Positions 16,399 to 23,965 of a stretch of 45,628 nucleotides of DNA are shown one piece after another. The translations under genes and the position numbers were made by a program. The stretch lies in the NCBI GenBank assembly GCA_002861595.1, contig PJQG01000019.1, forward strand, positions 2,184 through 47,811, in the 5' to 3' direction. Within the stretch, counting starts at the first letter, position 1, and every line of letters starts with the position of its first letter. Below the pieces are notes generated by a model. The model worked only from the letters and a program-made list of their open reading frames with translations. It did not search any database and was not told the origin of the DNA. This DNA is from Actinomycetota bacterium (GTDB lineage: Bacteria; Actinomycetota; Acidimicrobiia; Acidimicrobiales; GCA-2861595).

Positions 16399-16528
16399 AG
16401 GCGACGTGTGAGACCCGCGCCGCTTTGCCCAAGGGCTCCCAACCCGAGTGCGGTGATGCTGGCGCCCCGCTGAACGTCTTCGTGGTCGACGGACCCGTCG
16501 GAAGTCCTTCCGGCGGCGGCGTGCGAGG

Positions 16529-17257
16529 TCATGCGTCGGCCATCAACTTCTCGTAGCAATCGGCCAAGTCGTACAGGGCTTGCCTGCCGTCTCCCTGGAA
16601 GGATGAGCCGTGCATGATGGCGAGGGTCATAGGGTTCAGCTCGCCGAGCACCCGCAAGGTCCCAGCTGTGTGGGGCGCGAGGCTCGTGGCGTGGAACATG
16701 GCCTCGGCGGTCATGGCCGGCTCCACGAGGTCTTGGGTGGTGAGGGCGGCCCCGCTGCCGATCTGGCTGAACAGGTCACCGCACAGCAGTGTCCCGGTGG
16801 TCTCCTCGTAGAGCACCTGCGCCTCCCAGCCGTGGGGCACGTGGGGCGTGGAGATCTGCCGGACCCGCTTGCCGCCGAGGTCGATGACCTCCCCCTCATC
16901 CAGCGCCCGGGGCGGTCGGTCGCAAAGGTCGTTCAGCGAGATGGCGCAGCCGAGGGCGCCGTGCGCTACCGCGCTGTCGGGAGCGGCGGCCAGCCACATG
17001 TTCATGGAGCCGCACTCGTCGGCTTCCACGTGGCCGAAGGTGATCCAGCGCAGGGACTCGACCGGCGCCACACTGGCCACCGCCTCTGCCACCAGCGGGA
17101 ACATCCCTCGGGGCCCGGTGTGGAACAGCAGCGGCTCGTCGGCCATCACGAGGAACTGGTTGAAGGTGAAGCCCTCCGGGCTCACGTCGGGGATCCAGGT
17201 GGAGATCCGGTAGATGTCGTCGGCGATCTCGTTCACGGTGGGTTGCATGGGTTCCAT
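16529..17257 (-). CDS. MBL-fold protein with flavodiiron-type (ODP) metal site
   Basis: 242 residues of metallo-beta-lactamase fold. The metal motif is GHVEADECGSMN (H-x-E-x-D), as in the oxygen-binding di-iron domain of flavodiiron proteins rather than the H-x-H-x-D-H of zinc hydrolases. Further ligands are in TPHVPHGWEAQVL, CGDLFSQIG and IMHGSSFQG. No flavodoxin or rubredoxin domain is attached, so it would need a separate electron donor if it reduces O2 or NO. Other members of this stand-alone group have unknown roles. ATG 17257 or ATG 17248 could be the start. An inverted repeat at 17288-17307 lies just upstream. Confidence 0.8.
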   Translation of the reverse strand: MEPMQPTVNEIADDIYRISTWIPDVSPEGFTFNQFLVMADEPLLFHTGPRGMFPLVAEAVASVAPVESLRWITFGHVEADECGSMNMWLAAAPDSAVAHGALGCAISLNDLCDRPPRALDEGEVIDLGGKRVRQISTPHVPHGWEAQVLYEETTGTLLCGDLFSQIGSGAALTTQDLVEPAMTAEAMFHATSLAPHTAGTLRVLGELNPMTLAIMHGSSFQGDGRQALYDLADCYEKLMADA

Positions 17258-17287
17258 ACCCCGAGGGCGTTCAAGGCGAGACGCTCC

Positions 17288-17307
17288 CGTTCAGTCAGGA
17301 CTGAACG
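17288..17307. repeat. Inverted repeat CGTTCAGTC-AG-GACTGAACG
   Basis: Perfect 9-base arms with a 2-base centre. It covers the stop codon of the TPR gene (17295-17297) and ends about 31 bases upstream of the MBL start on the minus strand. It could be an operator for the MBL gene or the base of a small terminator. Confidence 0.45.
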
Positions 17308-19231
17308 ACCCAGCGGAGCTCGTCGTCGGCAGGTTCGTAGGCGCAGTAGAGGCCCGTGCGGACTTGGCGATGGAGCCCGTCGGCGACGCCAGGCATGGCC
17401 TCGGCCAGTTTGGCGATGGCCGCCCGCAGCGCCCTCGTGATGTTCAGCCGGGCACGCTCGGCAGCCGAGGCGGCGCGCCGGTGACGTCCGCCGAGGCCGA
17501 AGGCCTGGGCGAGCTGCGCGATGAGCTGGTCGAGCTCGGCCTGGAGCGCCTCGGCGGCGTCGAGCCGGCCGGCGCCGAGCGCCTCGTCGACCTCGGCTCG
17601 CAGCTGCTCGATGCGGTGGCGGTATTCCGTTCGGGCCCGGGCGTCGAGCACCTCGCCGGCGTCGCCGAGGCCCCGGCGGTCCACCCCACGGCCGGGGCGA
17701 TGCCCTCGACGCGGTCGACCAGGTCGAGTGCGTGGCGCTCCACGCCGGCCTGGCGGACGAGCTCGGCCAAGTAGCGGAGGCCCTTGGTGTCCTGTAGCCG
17801 GACGCTGGTGCCGCCGCAGGAGGCGATCCACCACTTTCCGTCCCGTGCGAGGGTGGCTGTCCGGGCGGGTGACCCGTCGAGGGGCCCGTCCGTTGTGAGG
17901 CGCCCGAGGAGGGCGGCGTCCGCGGGCGCGACCACCACGTCGAGCGTCGCGAGGGTGGCGGCGGCTGCCTTGGCCTCGATCGTGGCTCCAAGAGCGTCGC
18001 CCGCCTGGTCGCGCAGGCCGGCAAGGTCGAGGAGCAGCGTCGAGCGGAGCCAGGGGAGCTGGCGGGTGTCAAGGCGGTCGACGGCTTCCTCCAAGGCGAC
18101 GATGGCACCGTCGAGGTCGCCGGTGGCGGCCCGTACCCGGGCTCGCGCCGCTGCGGCGCGAGCCTGGAGCGCCGGGATGTCGAGGTCGCCGGCCCGATCG
18201 GTCAGCTCCACACAAGCCTCGGCCGCTGCATCGGCCTCGCCTCTGCCCAGCTCGGCGTCCACGAGGACCGTGAGCAGGTCGACGGTCCGCAGCCGGTCGT
18301 CGCCGACGGCCCGCAGCCCGCGAAGTGCGGCGGCGCGTGCGAGGCCGTGGTCGCCTCGGGCCAGGTGCAGACGGGCTGCCGGCAGGAGTGCCTGGAGGGC
18401 CTGATCCTTGCCCAGCAGCAGGCCCTCGGCCTCGGCAAAGCGGCCTTGGCGGATCCGAAGCTCGGCGAGGGCGATGTCGGCGTGCCAGCTGGGCACTGGC
18501 ATGGCGCTCTCGAAATCCGCCTTGGCCCGACTGAGCACCGCCTCGGCGTCCCCCCACCGCCCCAGCTCCAACAGGAGCGTGGCCTGCACGCTGTCGCAGT
18601 GGCTGGAGAGGAACGCCGGCGCGCCTGGCGCGTGGCCGATCAACCCGTGCCGGCGGAGGAGGTTGGCCCAAGAGCCGGCCCGCTCGAAGTCAGCGGCGTA
18701 GTAGCAGGCGGTGAAGAACGAGCAGACGGACTTGCCTGCCGCGTCAGCGTCGTCGGCGGGCCCGCACGCCAGCGCCATGGCCTCGTCGAGCAGCGCCATG
18801 CCCTCGGTGACCCGGCCCGCCTCTACATGGGCAAGCCCGGCGTCGGCCAGCGCCTTGGTCTCGAGGTTCACGTCGCCGAAGCGGCGAGCGCGGTCGAGTG
18901 CCAGCTCGGCGGCGGCCAGCAGCTCGGTTGGATCGTCGACGTCACATCCCATGGCCGCCACCGCCCAGCCCTGCTCCAGGCACGGCGGCTCCTCCTCGAC
19001 GAGGCGCCGGGCCCGGGCGAACCAAGCACGGCTCGCCGTCAGGTTGCCCATGGCGTTCGCCAGTGTTTCACCCAGCCGGACGCACGCCATGGCGGCGCGA
19101 CACTTCTCATCGGCGGCCGTGAACCCCCTGATGGCCGCGGACAGGTGAGCGACGACGGCGTCGACGTCGAAGCGGGCAAAGGCGGCGTCGGCCAGCTCGA
19201 GCGCCCGCTCCGCTTGGTCAACGCTCGACAC
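17295..19231 (-). pseudogene. TPR-repeat regulator-like protein, frameshifted near its C-terminus
   Basis: From GTG 19231 about 510 codons encode helical TPR-like repeats (for example RGFTAADEKCRAAMACVRLG and LTDRAGDLDIPALQARA), then a wHTH-like part (SVRLQDTKGLRYLAELVRQ, HALDLVDRVEG). At about 17684-17690 the family sequence jumps to another frame: LGDAGEVLDARARTEYRHRI, ending VRTGLYCAYEPADDELRW at 17295. Restoring one G in the GGGG run (CCCC at 17684-17687) joins the two parts. This C-terminal module is common at the end of actinobacterial AAA/TPR signal proteins. Without repair the first frame ends at 17444 with nonsense Ser/Pro-rich sequence. It may be a true mutation or a sequencing error. 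Confidence 0.75.
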
Positions 19232-19387
19232 CGCTCCAGCATCTCACCCCGAGGGGGCGTAGACGAGTGCGACAGGGTCCTACAGCTCACCGTCGGCCAC
19301 CCCGACGATGCCTCCCGAAGTGCCAGGCCGTCATGACGACCCAGCCGGGAACTACCCGTGGCCAAAGGCCATAACCTGCTCGGTCCG

Positions 19388-19819
19388 ATGGACGCTTGGA
19401 CTCGAGACGGGGCTTGGGCTGCCATTCCCGCCGCCGTACTGAGTGGTCTTCCCTCGGCAGCGTACGGGCTCCTTCGGGGACGGGAGGTGTTGGAGGCCGC
19501 CGCTGCCGCCGGTGCACTTGTTGCGCCCTGGGAGCGCCGACGATCGCGCTTGGTGGTGTACGCCGTTCCAGTCCACGGGGTCATTTCCTTCTTCTGGAGC
19601 GTCCTGTTGGCTCGGGTGCTGCCCTGTAGATCGACACTGCTGTTCGCCGTGGCAGGGGGAGGCGCCATCGCCGCGCTCGACCTCGGCGTTATTGGGCGAC
19701 GTCTACCCGCCATCCGTTCCCTGGACCAAGGACCACAGGTCGTCGATCATCTCGCCTTCGGCGGGCTGGTCGGAGCGGTGGTGGCATTGCGCCGAGCGCG
19801 TCGCCACGTGGCCCGGTAG
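19388..19819 (+). CDS. Hypothetical three- or four-helix membrane protein
   Basis: 143 residues from ATG 19388; GTG 19358 would add ten residues. TAACCT at 19372-19377 is a possible -10 box and favours the later start. Hydrophobic segments are AAIPAAVLSGLPSAAYGLL, VPVHGVISFFWSVLLARVL, STLLFAVAGGGAIAALDLG and a weaker HLAFGGLVGAVVAL. I do not recognise the family. The last 73 bases overlap a possible opposite-strand gene (19747-20016). Codon use is somewhat less GC-biased at third positions than in the core genes. Confidence 0.6.
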   Translation: MDAWTRDGAWAAIPAAVLSGLPSAAYGLLRGREVLEAAAAAGALVAPWERRRSRLVVYAVPVHGVISFFWSVLLARVLPCRSTLLFAVAGGGAIAALDLGVIGRRLPAIRSLDQGPQVVDHLAFGGLVGAVVALRRARRHVAR

Positions 19820-20016
19820 CGCCGCACCGGCGGCGTCTCGGCATCCAGGTGGTCCTCGAGGTGCTCGAGCGCCAGTCGGTCGCCGCCACAGGCAAGGATC
19901 TCGTCCATCGTGAGCGGCAACGGGATCTCGCCGATCGGGTCGGACTGGTCGCCCGCCAGGGCGATCACGAGCAGCGTCCCGCCGAGGCCACGAGGGAGGG
20001 AAGCTAAGACCCTCAC
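19747..20016 (-). CDS. Small hypothetical protein (89 residues)
   Basis: GTG 20016 opens a minus-strand frame with good third-position GC: a first half with GGTLLVIALAGDQSDPIGEI and a second half with MDEILACGGDRLALEHLEDHL, then Arg-rich. It starts inside the palindrome shared with the divergent abrB promoter and its 3' end overlaps the membrane protein gene by 73 bases. I do not recognise a family. A later start at ATG 19908, at the MDEIL segment, is possible. The case rests on codon bias only. Confidence 0.4.
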   Translation of the reverse strand: MRVLASLPRGLGGTLLVIALAGDQSDPIGEIPLPLTMDEILACGGDRLALEHLEDHLDAETPPVRRYRATWRRARRNATTAPTSPPKAR

Positions 20017-20035
20017 CGTTCGACGGTGGTACGCT
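20014..20035 (+). promoter_or_regulatory. Operator palindrome and leaderless -10 box of the abrB-vapC module
   Basis: CACCGT-TCG-ACGGTG (20014-20028) is a perfect inverted repeat directly before the -10 box TACGCT (20030-20035), which lies six bases before ATG 20042. A palindrome between the -35 and -10 positions is where an AbrB-type antitoxin would bind to autoregulate its operon. Confidence 0.5.
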
Positions 20036-20041
20036 GGACCC

Positions 20042-20287
20042 ATGAGTGGGACGCATAAGGTGACGGTGGGAGACCGCGGTCGGATCGTGGTACCTGCGGG
20101 GGTGCGCGAGCGCGCCGGGCTGGTGGAGGGAACGCCCCTCATGCTCCTCGAGACGCCGACCGGGCTGGTCCTCCTCACACGAGAGCAGCTCCAAGCTCGG
20201 GTCCGCTCCGACCTCGCCGGCGTCGACCTCGTCCGTGAGCTTCTCGCTGAGCGCAGAACGAACGCAGCAGGAGAGGACGCCGCGTGA
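20042..20287 (+). CDS. AbrB/SpoVT-type antitoxin (VapB-like)
   Basis: 81 residues. The first 45 form a swapped-hairpin AbrB domain: THKVTVGDRGRIVVPAGVRER, given here as KVTVGDRGRIVVPAGVRE, then GLVEGTPLMLLETPTGLVLL. The remaining 35 residues, with LAGVDLVRELLAERR, would wrap the toxin. It binds DNA as a dimer and neutralises the VapC encoded immediately downstream, with which it overlaps by GTGA. Regulation is probably autogenous through the palindrome at 20014-20028. The transcript looks leaderless. Confidence 0.85.
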   Translation: MSGTHKVTVGDRGRIVVPAGVRERAGLVEGTPLMLLETPTGLVLLTREQLQARVRSDLAGVDLVRELLAERRTNAAGEDAA

Positions 20288-20652
20288 GCGTCGTGCTCGA
20301 CGCCTCCGCGCTCCTCGCCTTCCTGGCTGGAGAAGGCGGTGCAGACGTCGTCGAGGCGCGCCTTCACGACGGCGCTCAGTGTGGTGCCGCCAACTGGTCC
20401 GAAGTCGCCCAGAAGGTGCTCGCCGCCAGCCGGGACTGGGATCTGGCTCGTGCGCTCTTGAGCAGCTACGAGCTGCGTATCGAGCCGGTCCTCGTCGAGG
20501 ACGCCGAGTGGGCGGCGCGGCGGTGGGCTCGGGGCGAAGGTCTGTCGCTCGCTGACCGGCTCTGTCTTGCCCTCGCCGCTCGCAAGAACGTCGAAGCGTG
20601 GACAGCCGACAGCGCATGGGGGACGGGCGGCGGGATACAACAGATCCGCTAG
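20284..20652 (+). CDS. PIN-domain toxin VapC
   Basis: 122-residue PIN-domain ribonuclease, the toxin partner of the preceding antitoxin. The first acidic residue is D6 in VVLDASALLAFL; the second is Glu in NWSEVAQKV; the third is Asp in LSLADRLCLALA; the C-terminal Asp is in WTADSAW. All four metal-binding acids are present, so it should be active, probably cutting tRNA or rRNA as other VapC toxins do. GTG 20284 overlaps the antitoxin stop, giving coupled translation. Length is slightly under the usual 130. Confidence 0.88.
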   Translation: MSVVLDASALLAFLAGEGGADVVEARLHDGAQCGAANWSEVAQKVLAASRDWDLARALLSSYELRIEPVLVEDAEWAARRWARGEGLSLADRLCLALAARKNVEAWTADSAWGTGGGIQQIR

Positions 20653-21125
20653 AGCGCTCCGGCCGCAGGCGTTGAAGACGAGCTGGCAGGAGTGGAACTC
20701 CACGGCGACCGGGTCACCGTGGTCGTGGCCGCCGCACAAGGGCTGGAGCGGCTGCGCCTGCGGAGTGTCGTCGGTGTGGTGCGCCGCTGGACCGTCTCGG
20801 CCACCTCGTACAGGTTCGTGCTGTTCCCGGTGGTGACCGTGGCGTTGCGGCGTGGCTCGCCGACGAGCACGTCAACGCCGAGGCGGCTGCCGGCGCCGTC
20901 CTCGTCATCCTTGGTGTTTGGTTCGGCGCCCTGTCGCCGGGAGCCCGACGTCCCCCGCGCCCTCACCGTCGGCGGAACGAGCCACGCCGCAAGCCGCCGA
21001 GGTCCGGCAGAGGTTGGCGCCGCCTTGCGCCACGCCAAAGGAAGGAGTGCGGTTGCAGAGCTCGGGGACCGTGGACGCATGATGGTCCCGATGACAGCGA
21101 CGGCCGACCGAAGCGGCGGGAACCG
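20653..21125 (+). other. Stretch without an intact gene; possible frameshifted small membrane protein
   Basis: From about 20671 one plus-strand frame has good codon bias and reads DRVTVVVAAAQGLERL and RFVLFPVVTVALR. Near 20850 the coding signal moves to another frame: WLADEHVNAEAAAGAVLVIL, continuing GVWFGALSPGA, which looks like a membrane helix, to about 20955. Joining them would give about 95 residues with no known family. No start with a ribosome site is clear. The rest, to 21125, shows nothing. It may be a decayed gene next to the toxin-antitoxin pair. Confidence 0.3.
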
Positions 21126-21161
21126 CTGAGCGCCGGCAGCGGCCCGCTGGACCTGCGGTTC

Positions 21162-21719
21162 GTGGTCTCGGCGCCCGGCATCGGTGGCCTTCCTCCAACG
21201 TCCGCCGAGGTGGCCGTCATCGGGCGTTCGAACGTGGGCAAGTCGTCACTCGTCAACGCGCTGGCCAACCGCGCGCAGCTGGCCCAGGTGAGCAAGACAC
21301 CCGGGCGCACCAGGTTGCTGAACCTCTTCGCGGTGACGAGCGGGGGAACCGTGGTCGACCTGCCCGGCTACGGCTACGCCGCCGTGTCGAAGTCCACCAT
21401 GTCGGCGTGGCCGAAGATGATCGAGGGCTACCTGTCGTCGCGGGAGAACCTGGTCATGGTGGTGGTGCTGGTGGACGGCGAGATCGGCCCCACGGAGCTC
21501 GACGTGGGGATGCTCGACTGGATCCGTGACCATGACGTTCCCCACACGGTGGTTGCGACCAAGCACGACAAGGTGAAGTCGTCACACCGGGTGCGCCGCA
21601 AGAAGGAGCTGGCGGCTGGGTGCACCGTCGATGCCGGCGACGTGCTGTGGGTGAGCGCAGCCACGGGCACCGGCATCAGCGTCCTGCGTGGCCGAGTCCG
21701 TACCTGGCTCTCCACCTGA
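21162..21719 (+). CDS. engB: Ribosome biogenesis GTPase EngB (YihA/YsxC)
   Basis: GTPase that helps assemble the large ribosomal subunit. G1 is GRSNVGKSS, G2 lies in TPGRTRLLN, G3 is DLPGYGYA, G4 is TKHDKV and G5 is VSAATG. The region YGYAAVSKSTMSAWPKMIEGYL is family-typical (switch II). At GTG 21162 the protein is 185 residues, but the conserved family start (LDLRFVVSAPG) extends upstream in frame, with no ATG, GTG or TTG available. A CTG at 21126 would include it, so the true start may be CTG or lie in a sequence error. It faces the convergent ftsH gene, with two hairpins between them. Confidence 0.9.
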   Translation: MVSAPGIGGLPPTSAEVAVIGRSNVGKSSLVNALANRAQLAQVSKTPGRTRLLNLFAVTSGGTVVDLPGYGYAAVSKSTMSAWPKMIEGYLSSRENLVMVVVLVDGEIGPTELDVGMLDWIRDHDVPHTVVATKHDKVKSSHRVRRKKELAAGCTVDAGDVLWVSAATGTGISVLRGRVRTWLST

Positions 21720-21753
21720 ACCGCCTTCCTCGCCCGCGCGTCTCAGGTCCGGA

Positions 21754-21786
21754 GTTCATGGCGTACCGATCCGGTACGCCATGAAC
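21754..21786. terminator. Bidirectional terminator-like hairpin after engB
   Basis: Perfect 15-base arms 21754-21768 and 21772-21786 around ATC, lying between the engB stop (21719) and the ftsH stop. Central position between convergent genes supports a terminator role. Confidence 0.75.
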
Positions 21787-21827
21787 GCAAGAGGCTGAGG
21801 AGGGGTGAGGTGATGTGAAGCGGTACC

Positions 21828-21855
21828 GGAAAGCGGCGCCCTGGCGCCGCTTTCC
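21828..21855 (-). terminator. GC-rich hairpin abutting the ftsH stop codon
   Basis: Arms 21828-21840 and 21843-21855 (GGAAAGCGGCGCC and its complement) pair perfectly. The hairpin begins one base after the ftsH stop codon on the minus strand, as expected for its own terminator. Confidence 0.7.
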
Positions 21856-23727
21856 TCACCCAGTTCGGGTCACCGCCAACTTGCGGGGGGCGCGGGCCTC
21901 GAAGAGGCGGGCCAGCGCGGCCAGCATCTCGCCGTCCACCGTCTCCTCCGTCAAGAGCTCGTCGACCACGGCCTGGAGGAGATCGGCGTTGGTGACCAGG
22001 AGCTCACGGGCGTCGTCCAAGGCCCTCTTCAACAGCACGTCCACGGCGGCGCCCACCTGGTCGGCTTCGCTGCGCTGGCCGGTGCGGGTGCGCCAGGCCA
22101 CGCCGAGCTCGCTCATCCCGTACTCGGTGACCATCGATGTGGCCAGTGCCGTCGCCGAGGCAAAGTCGCTGGCCGCGCCCTGGGTGAAGTCCCCGTCGAG
22201 GTGCATCTCCTCCGCGGCGCGGCCGCCCATGGCCACCACCAGGCGGGCCTGGGCCTCGGACCGGGTGACAAAGGCGTTGTCGTTGCCGCCCATCCACGTC
22301 ACGCCGCCGGCCTCTCCCCGAGGGATGATGGTGACCGACACCGGGCTCTCGGCGTGCGGAAGCAGGAAGGCGGCCACGGCATGGCCGGCCTCGTGCCAGG
22401 CGGTGATGTTGCGGTCGCGCTCGGTGACGACGGCGGTGCGGCGCTCCCGACCCATGACCGCGGTGGCCAGTGCGGCGTTGAGGTGGGCCGAGGTGATCAC
22501 GGCGGACCCACTGCGAGCGGCGTCCAGGGCGGCCTCGTTGACCAGGCAGGCCAGGTCGGCCCCGGTGAGCCCGGCCGTACGGCGGGCCAGGGACACGAAG
22601 TCGACGTCGTGGGCGAAGCGGCGGTTCTGGGCGTAGAGCTCGAGGATCTGGGTGCGTCCCACGCGGTCGGGCGCCGGCACCGAGATGCGCCGGTCGAAGC
22701 GACCGGGCCGGGTGAGGGCGGGGTCGAGGACGTCGGCACGGTTCGTCGCGCCGAGCACGATGACGCCCGACTGGGTGAAGCCGTCCATCTCCACCAGCAG
22801 CTGGTTGAGGGTGTTCTCCCGCTCCTCGCCGCCACTCCCGTTGGGGTTCGAGGTGCGGGCCTTGCCCACGGCGTCGATCTCGTCGATGAAGATGATGGCC
22901 CGGCCCTGACGGCGGGCGGCGGAGAAGACCTGGCGCACGCGAGAGGCACCGACCCCCACGAACGTCTCCACGAAGTCCGAGCCGGACAGGGCGAAGAAGG
23001 GCACGCCGGCCTCTCCGGCGACGGCCCGGGCCAGCAGCGTCTTGCCCGTTCCCGGAGGCCCGACGAGCAGGAAGCCGTGGGGGACGGTTGCCCCCGCGGT
23101 GATGAAGCGCTCGGGGGAGTGGAGGAAGTCGACGACCTCGGTCAGTTCGGCCACGGCCTCGTCGGCGCCGGCGACGTCGGTGAAGCGGGTCTTGGGCACC
23201 TCGGCTGGGCGTCCCTTGCTCTTGCCGAGCCGGCCGATGCCCATCCCCATCTTCGGCCCCATGAAGAAGAGCAGGAAGCCGATGAGCAGGGCGACGGGCA
23301 GCAGGCTGAGGATCAGCCCGGGCCAGATCGAGCGGCGCCGCTCGGGCGAGGCGGTGACCTTGACGTTGGACTCGATGGCCTTCTGCGACAGCTCCGGCCC
23401 CGACCCCAGGGGGTAGGCGGTGACCACCTTCACGCCGTTGGTGAGCACCAGGGTGGCTTGGCGGGAGCCGTCGTCGAGGTGGAGTTGGGTCACCTTGCCC
23501 TGCTCGATCGCCCCGATGGCACCGGTGAGGGTCACAGTGGGCAGCACCTTCTTCTGGCCCCGGCTCTGCAGGTTCTGCATCACGAAGAAGAGGACCACCA
23601 ACAGGCTCAGCGTGGTCAGGAAGATGCCCACCATGTGGGCGCGGGTCGAGGGGAAGGGCGGCTTGCCCTCGGCCGATCGGCTCGGCCCCCCAGGGCGCTT
23701 CGGGTCGCGACTCCCACGGCTGGACAC
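21856..23727 (-). CDS. ftsH: ATP-dependent zinc metalloprotease FtsH
   Basis: Membrane-bound hexameric protease for membrane and regulatory proteins. The 623 residues contain a cytosolic basic N-terminus, membrane helix 1 ([18 protein letters not shown]), an external domain of about 75 residues, helix 2 ([19 protein letters not shown]), the AAA+ domain (Walker A GPPGTGKT, pore FVGVGA, Walker [12 protein letters not shown], arginine region RPGRFDRRI) and the M41 protease (HEAGH at 445-449, third ligand Asp in [13 protein letters not shown]). GTG 23727 is preceded by GGAGG at suitable distance. It is standalone, divergent from the helicase and convergent with engB. The external domain lacks obvious special features. 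Compare the reduced paralogue at 9610-11205. Confidence 0.95.
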   Translation of the reverse strand: MSSRGSRDPKRPGGPSRSAEGKPPFPSTRAHMVGIFLTTLSLLVVLFFVMQNLQSRGQKKVLPTVTLTGAIGAIEQGKVTQLHLDDGSRQATLVLTNGVKVVTAYPLGSGPELSQKAIESNVKVTASPERRRSIWPGLILSLLPVALLIGFLLFFMGPKMGMGIGRLGKSKGRPAEVPKTRFTDVAGADEAVAELTEVVDFLHSPERFITAGATVPHGFLLVGPPGTGKTLLARAVAGEAGVPFFALSGSDFVETFVGVGASRVRQVFSAARRQGRAIIFIDEIDAVGKARTSNPNGSGGEERENTLNQLLVEMDGFTQSGVIVLGATNRADVLDPALTRPGRFDRRISVPAPDRVGRTQILELYAQNRRFAHDVDFVSLARRTAGLTGADLACLVNEAALDAARSGSAVITSAHLNAALATAVMGRERRTAVVTERDRNITAWHEAGHAVAAFLLPHAESPVSVTIIPRGEAGGVTWMGGNDNAFVTRSEAQARLVVAMGGRAAEEMHLDGDFTQGAASDFASATALATSMVTEYGMSELGVAWRTRTGQRSEADQVGAAVDVLLKRALDDARELLVTNADLLQAVVDELLTEETVDGEMLAALARLFEARAPRKLAVTRTG

Positions 23728-23832
23728 GATTGACGATCCTCCAGTCAGCCGCCTGTACGGCTGCTCGTCCTCTCTATGGGCTCATCGACAAACCCTCGAA
23801 CCGCTTTGAGCCTTCCCAACAGGTTCGTCCGC

Positions 23833-23965
23833 TATGCTTGCACGCGCGATCAGCGCATCGTGCGCGGTCGCGGGCCACCTCATCAGCTCCTGGCTGTCTT
23901 GTGGGTGCGAGGCAGGTCCACCCAGAGCAGTCACTGCAGACAGGAAGACAGGAGCACATGTGCCC
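23833..23965 (+). promoter_or_regulatory. Long 5' leader of the DEAD-box helicase gene
   Basis: TATGCT (23833-23838) is a plausible -10 box, giving a leader of roughly 120 bases before ATG 23966. Right after the start site a hairpin can form: CGCGCGAT and ATCGTGCG around CAGCGC (one G-U pair), near 23844-23865. GGAG (23951-23954) is the likely ribosome site. Long structured leaders are common for cold-induced helicase genes, but this one matches no motif I recognise. Confidence 0.35.

Noticed and set aside
15478-21125. Integrated prophage or genomic island
   Set aside because: No integrase, phage structural gene, transposase or direct-repeat ends are visible; only scattered accessory and broken genes.
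22201-23733. Plus-strand open frame of 510 codons opposite ftsH
   Set aside because: Complementary to highly conserved ATPase motifs of ftsH; composition is typical of an antisense shadow.
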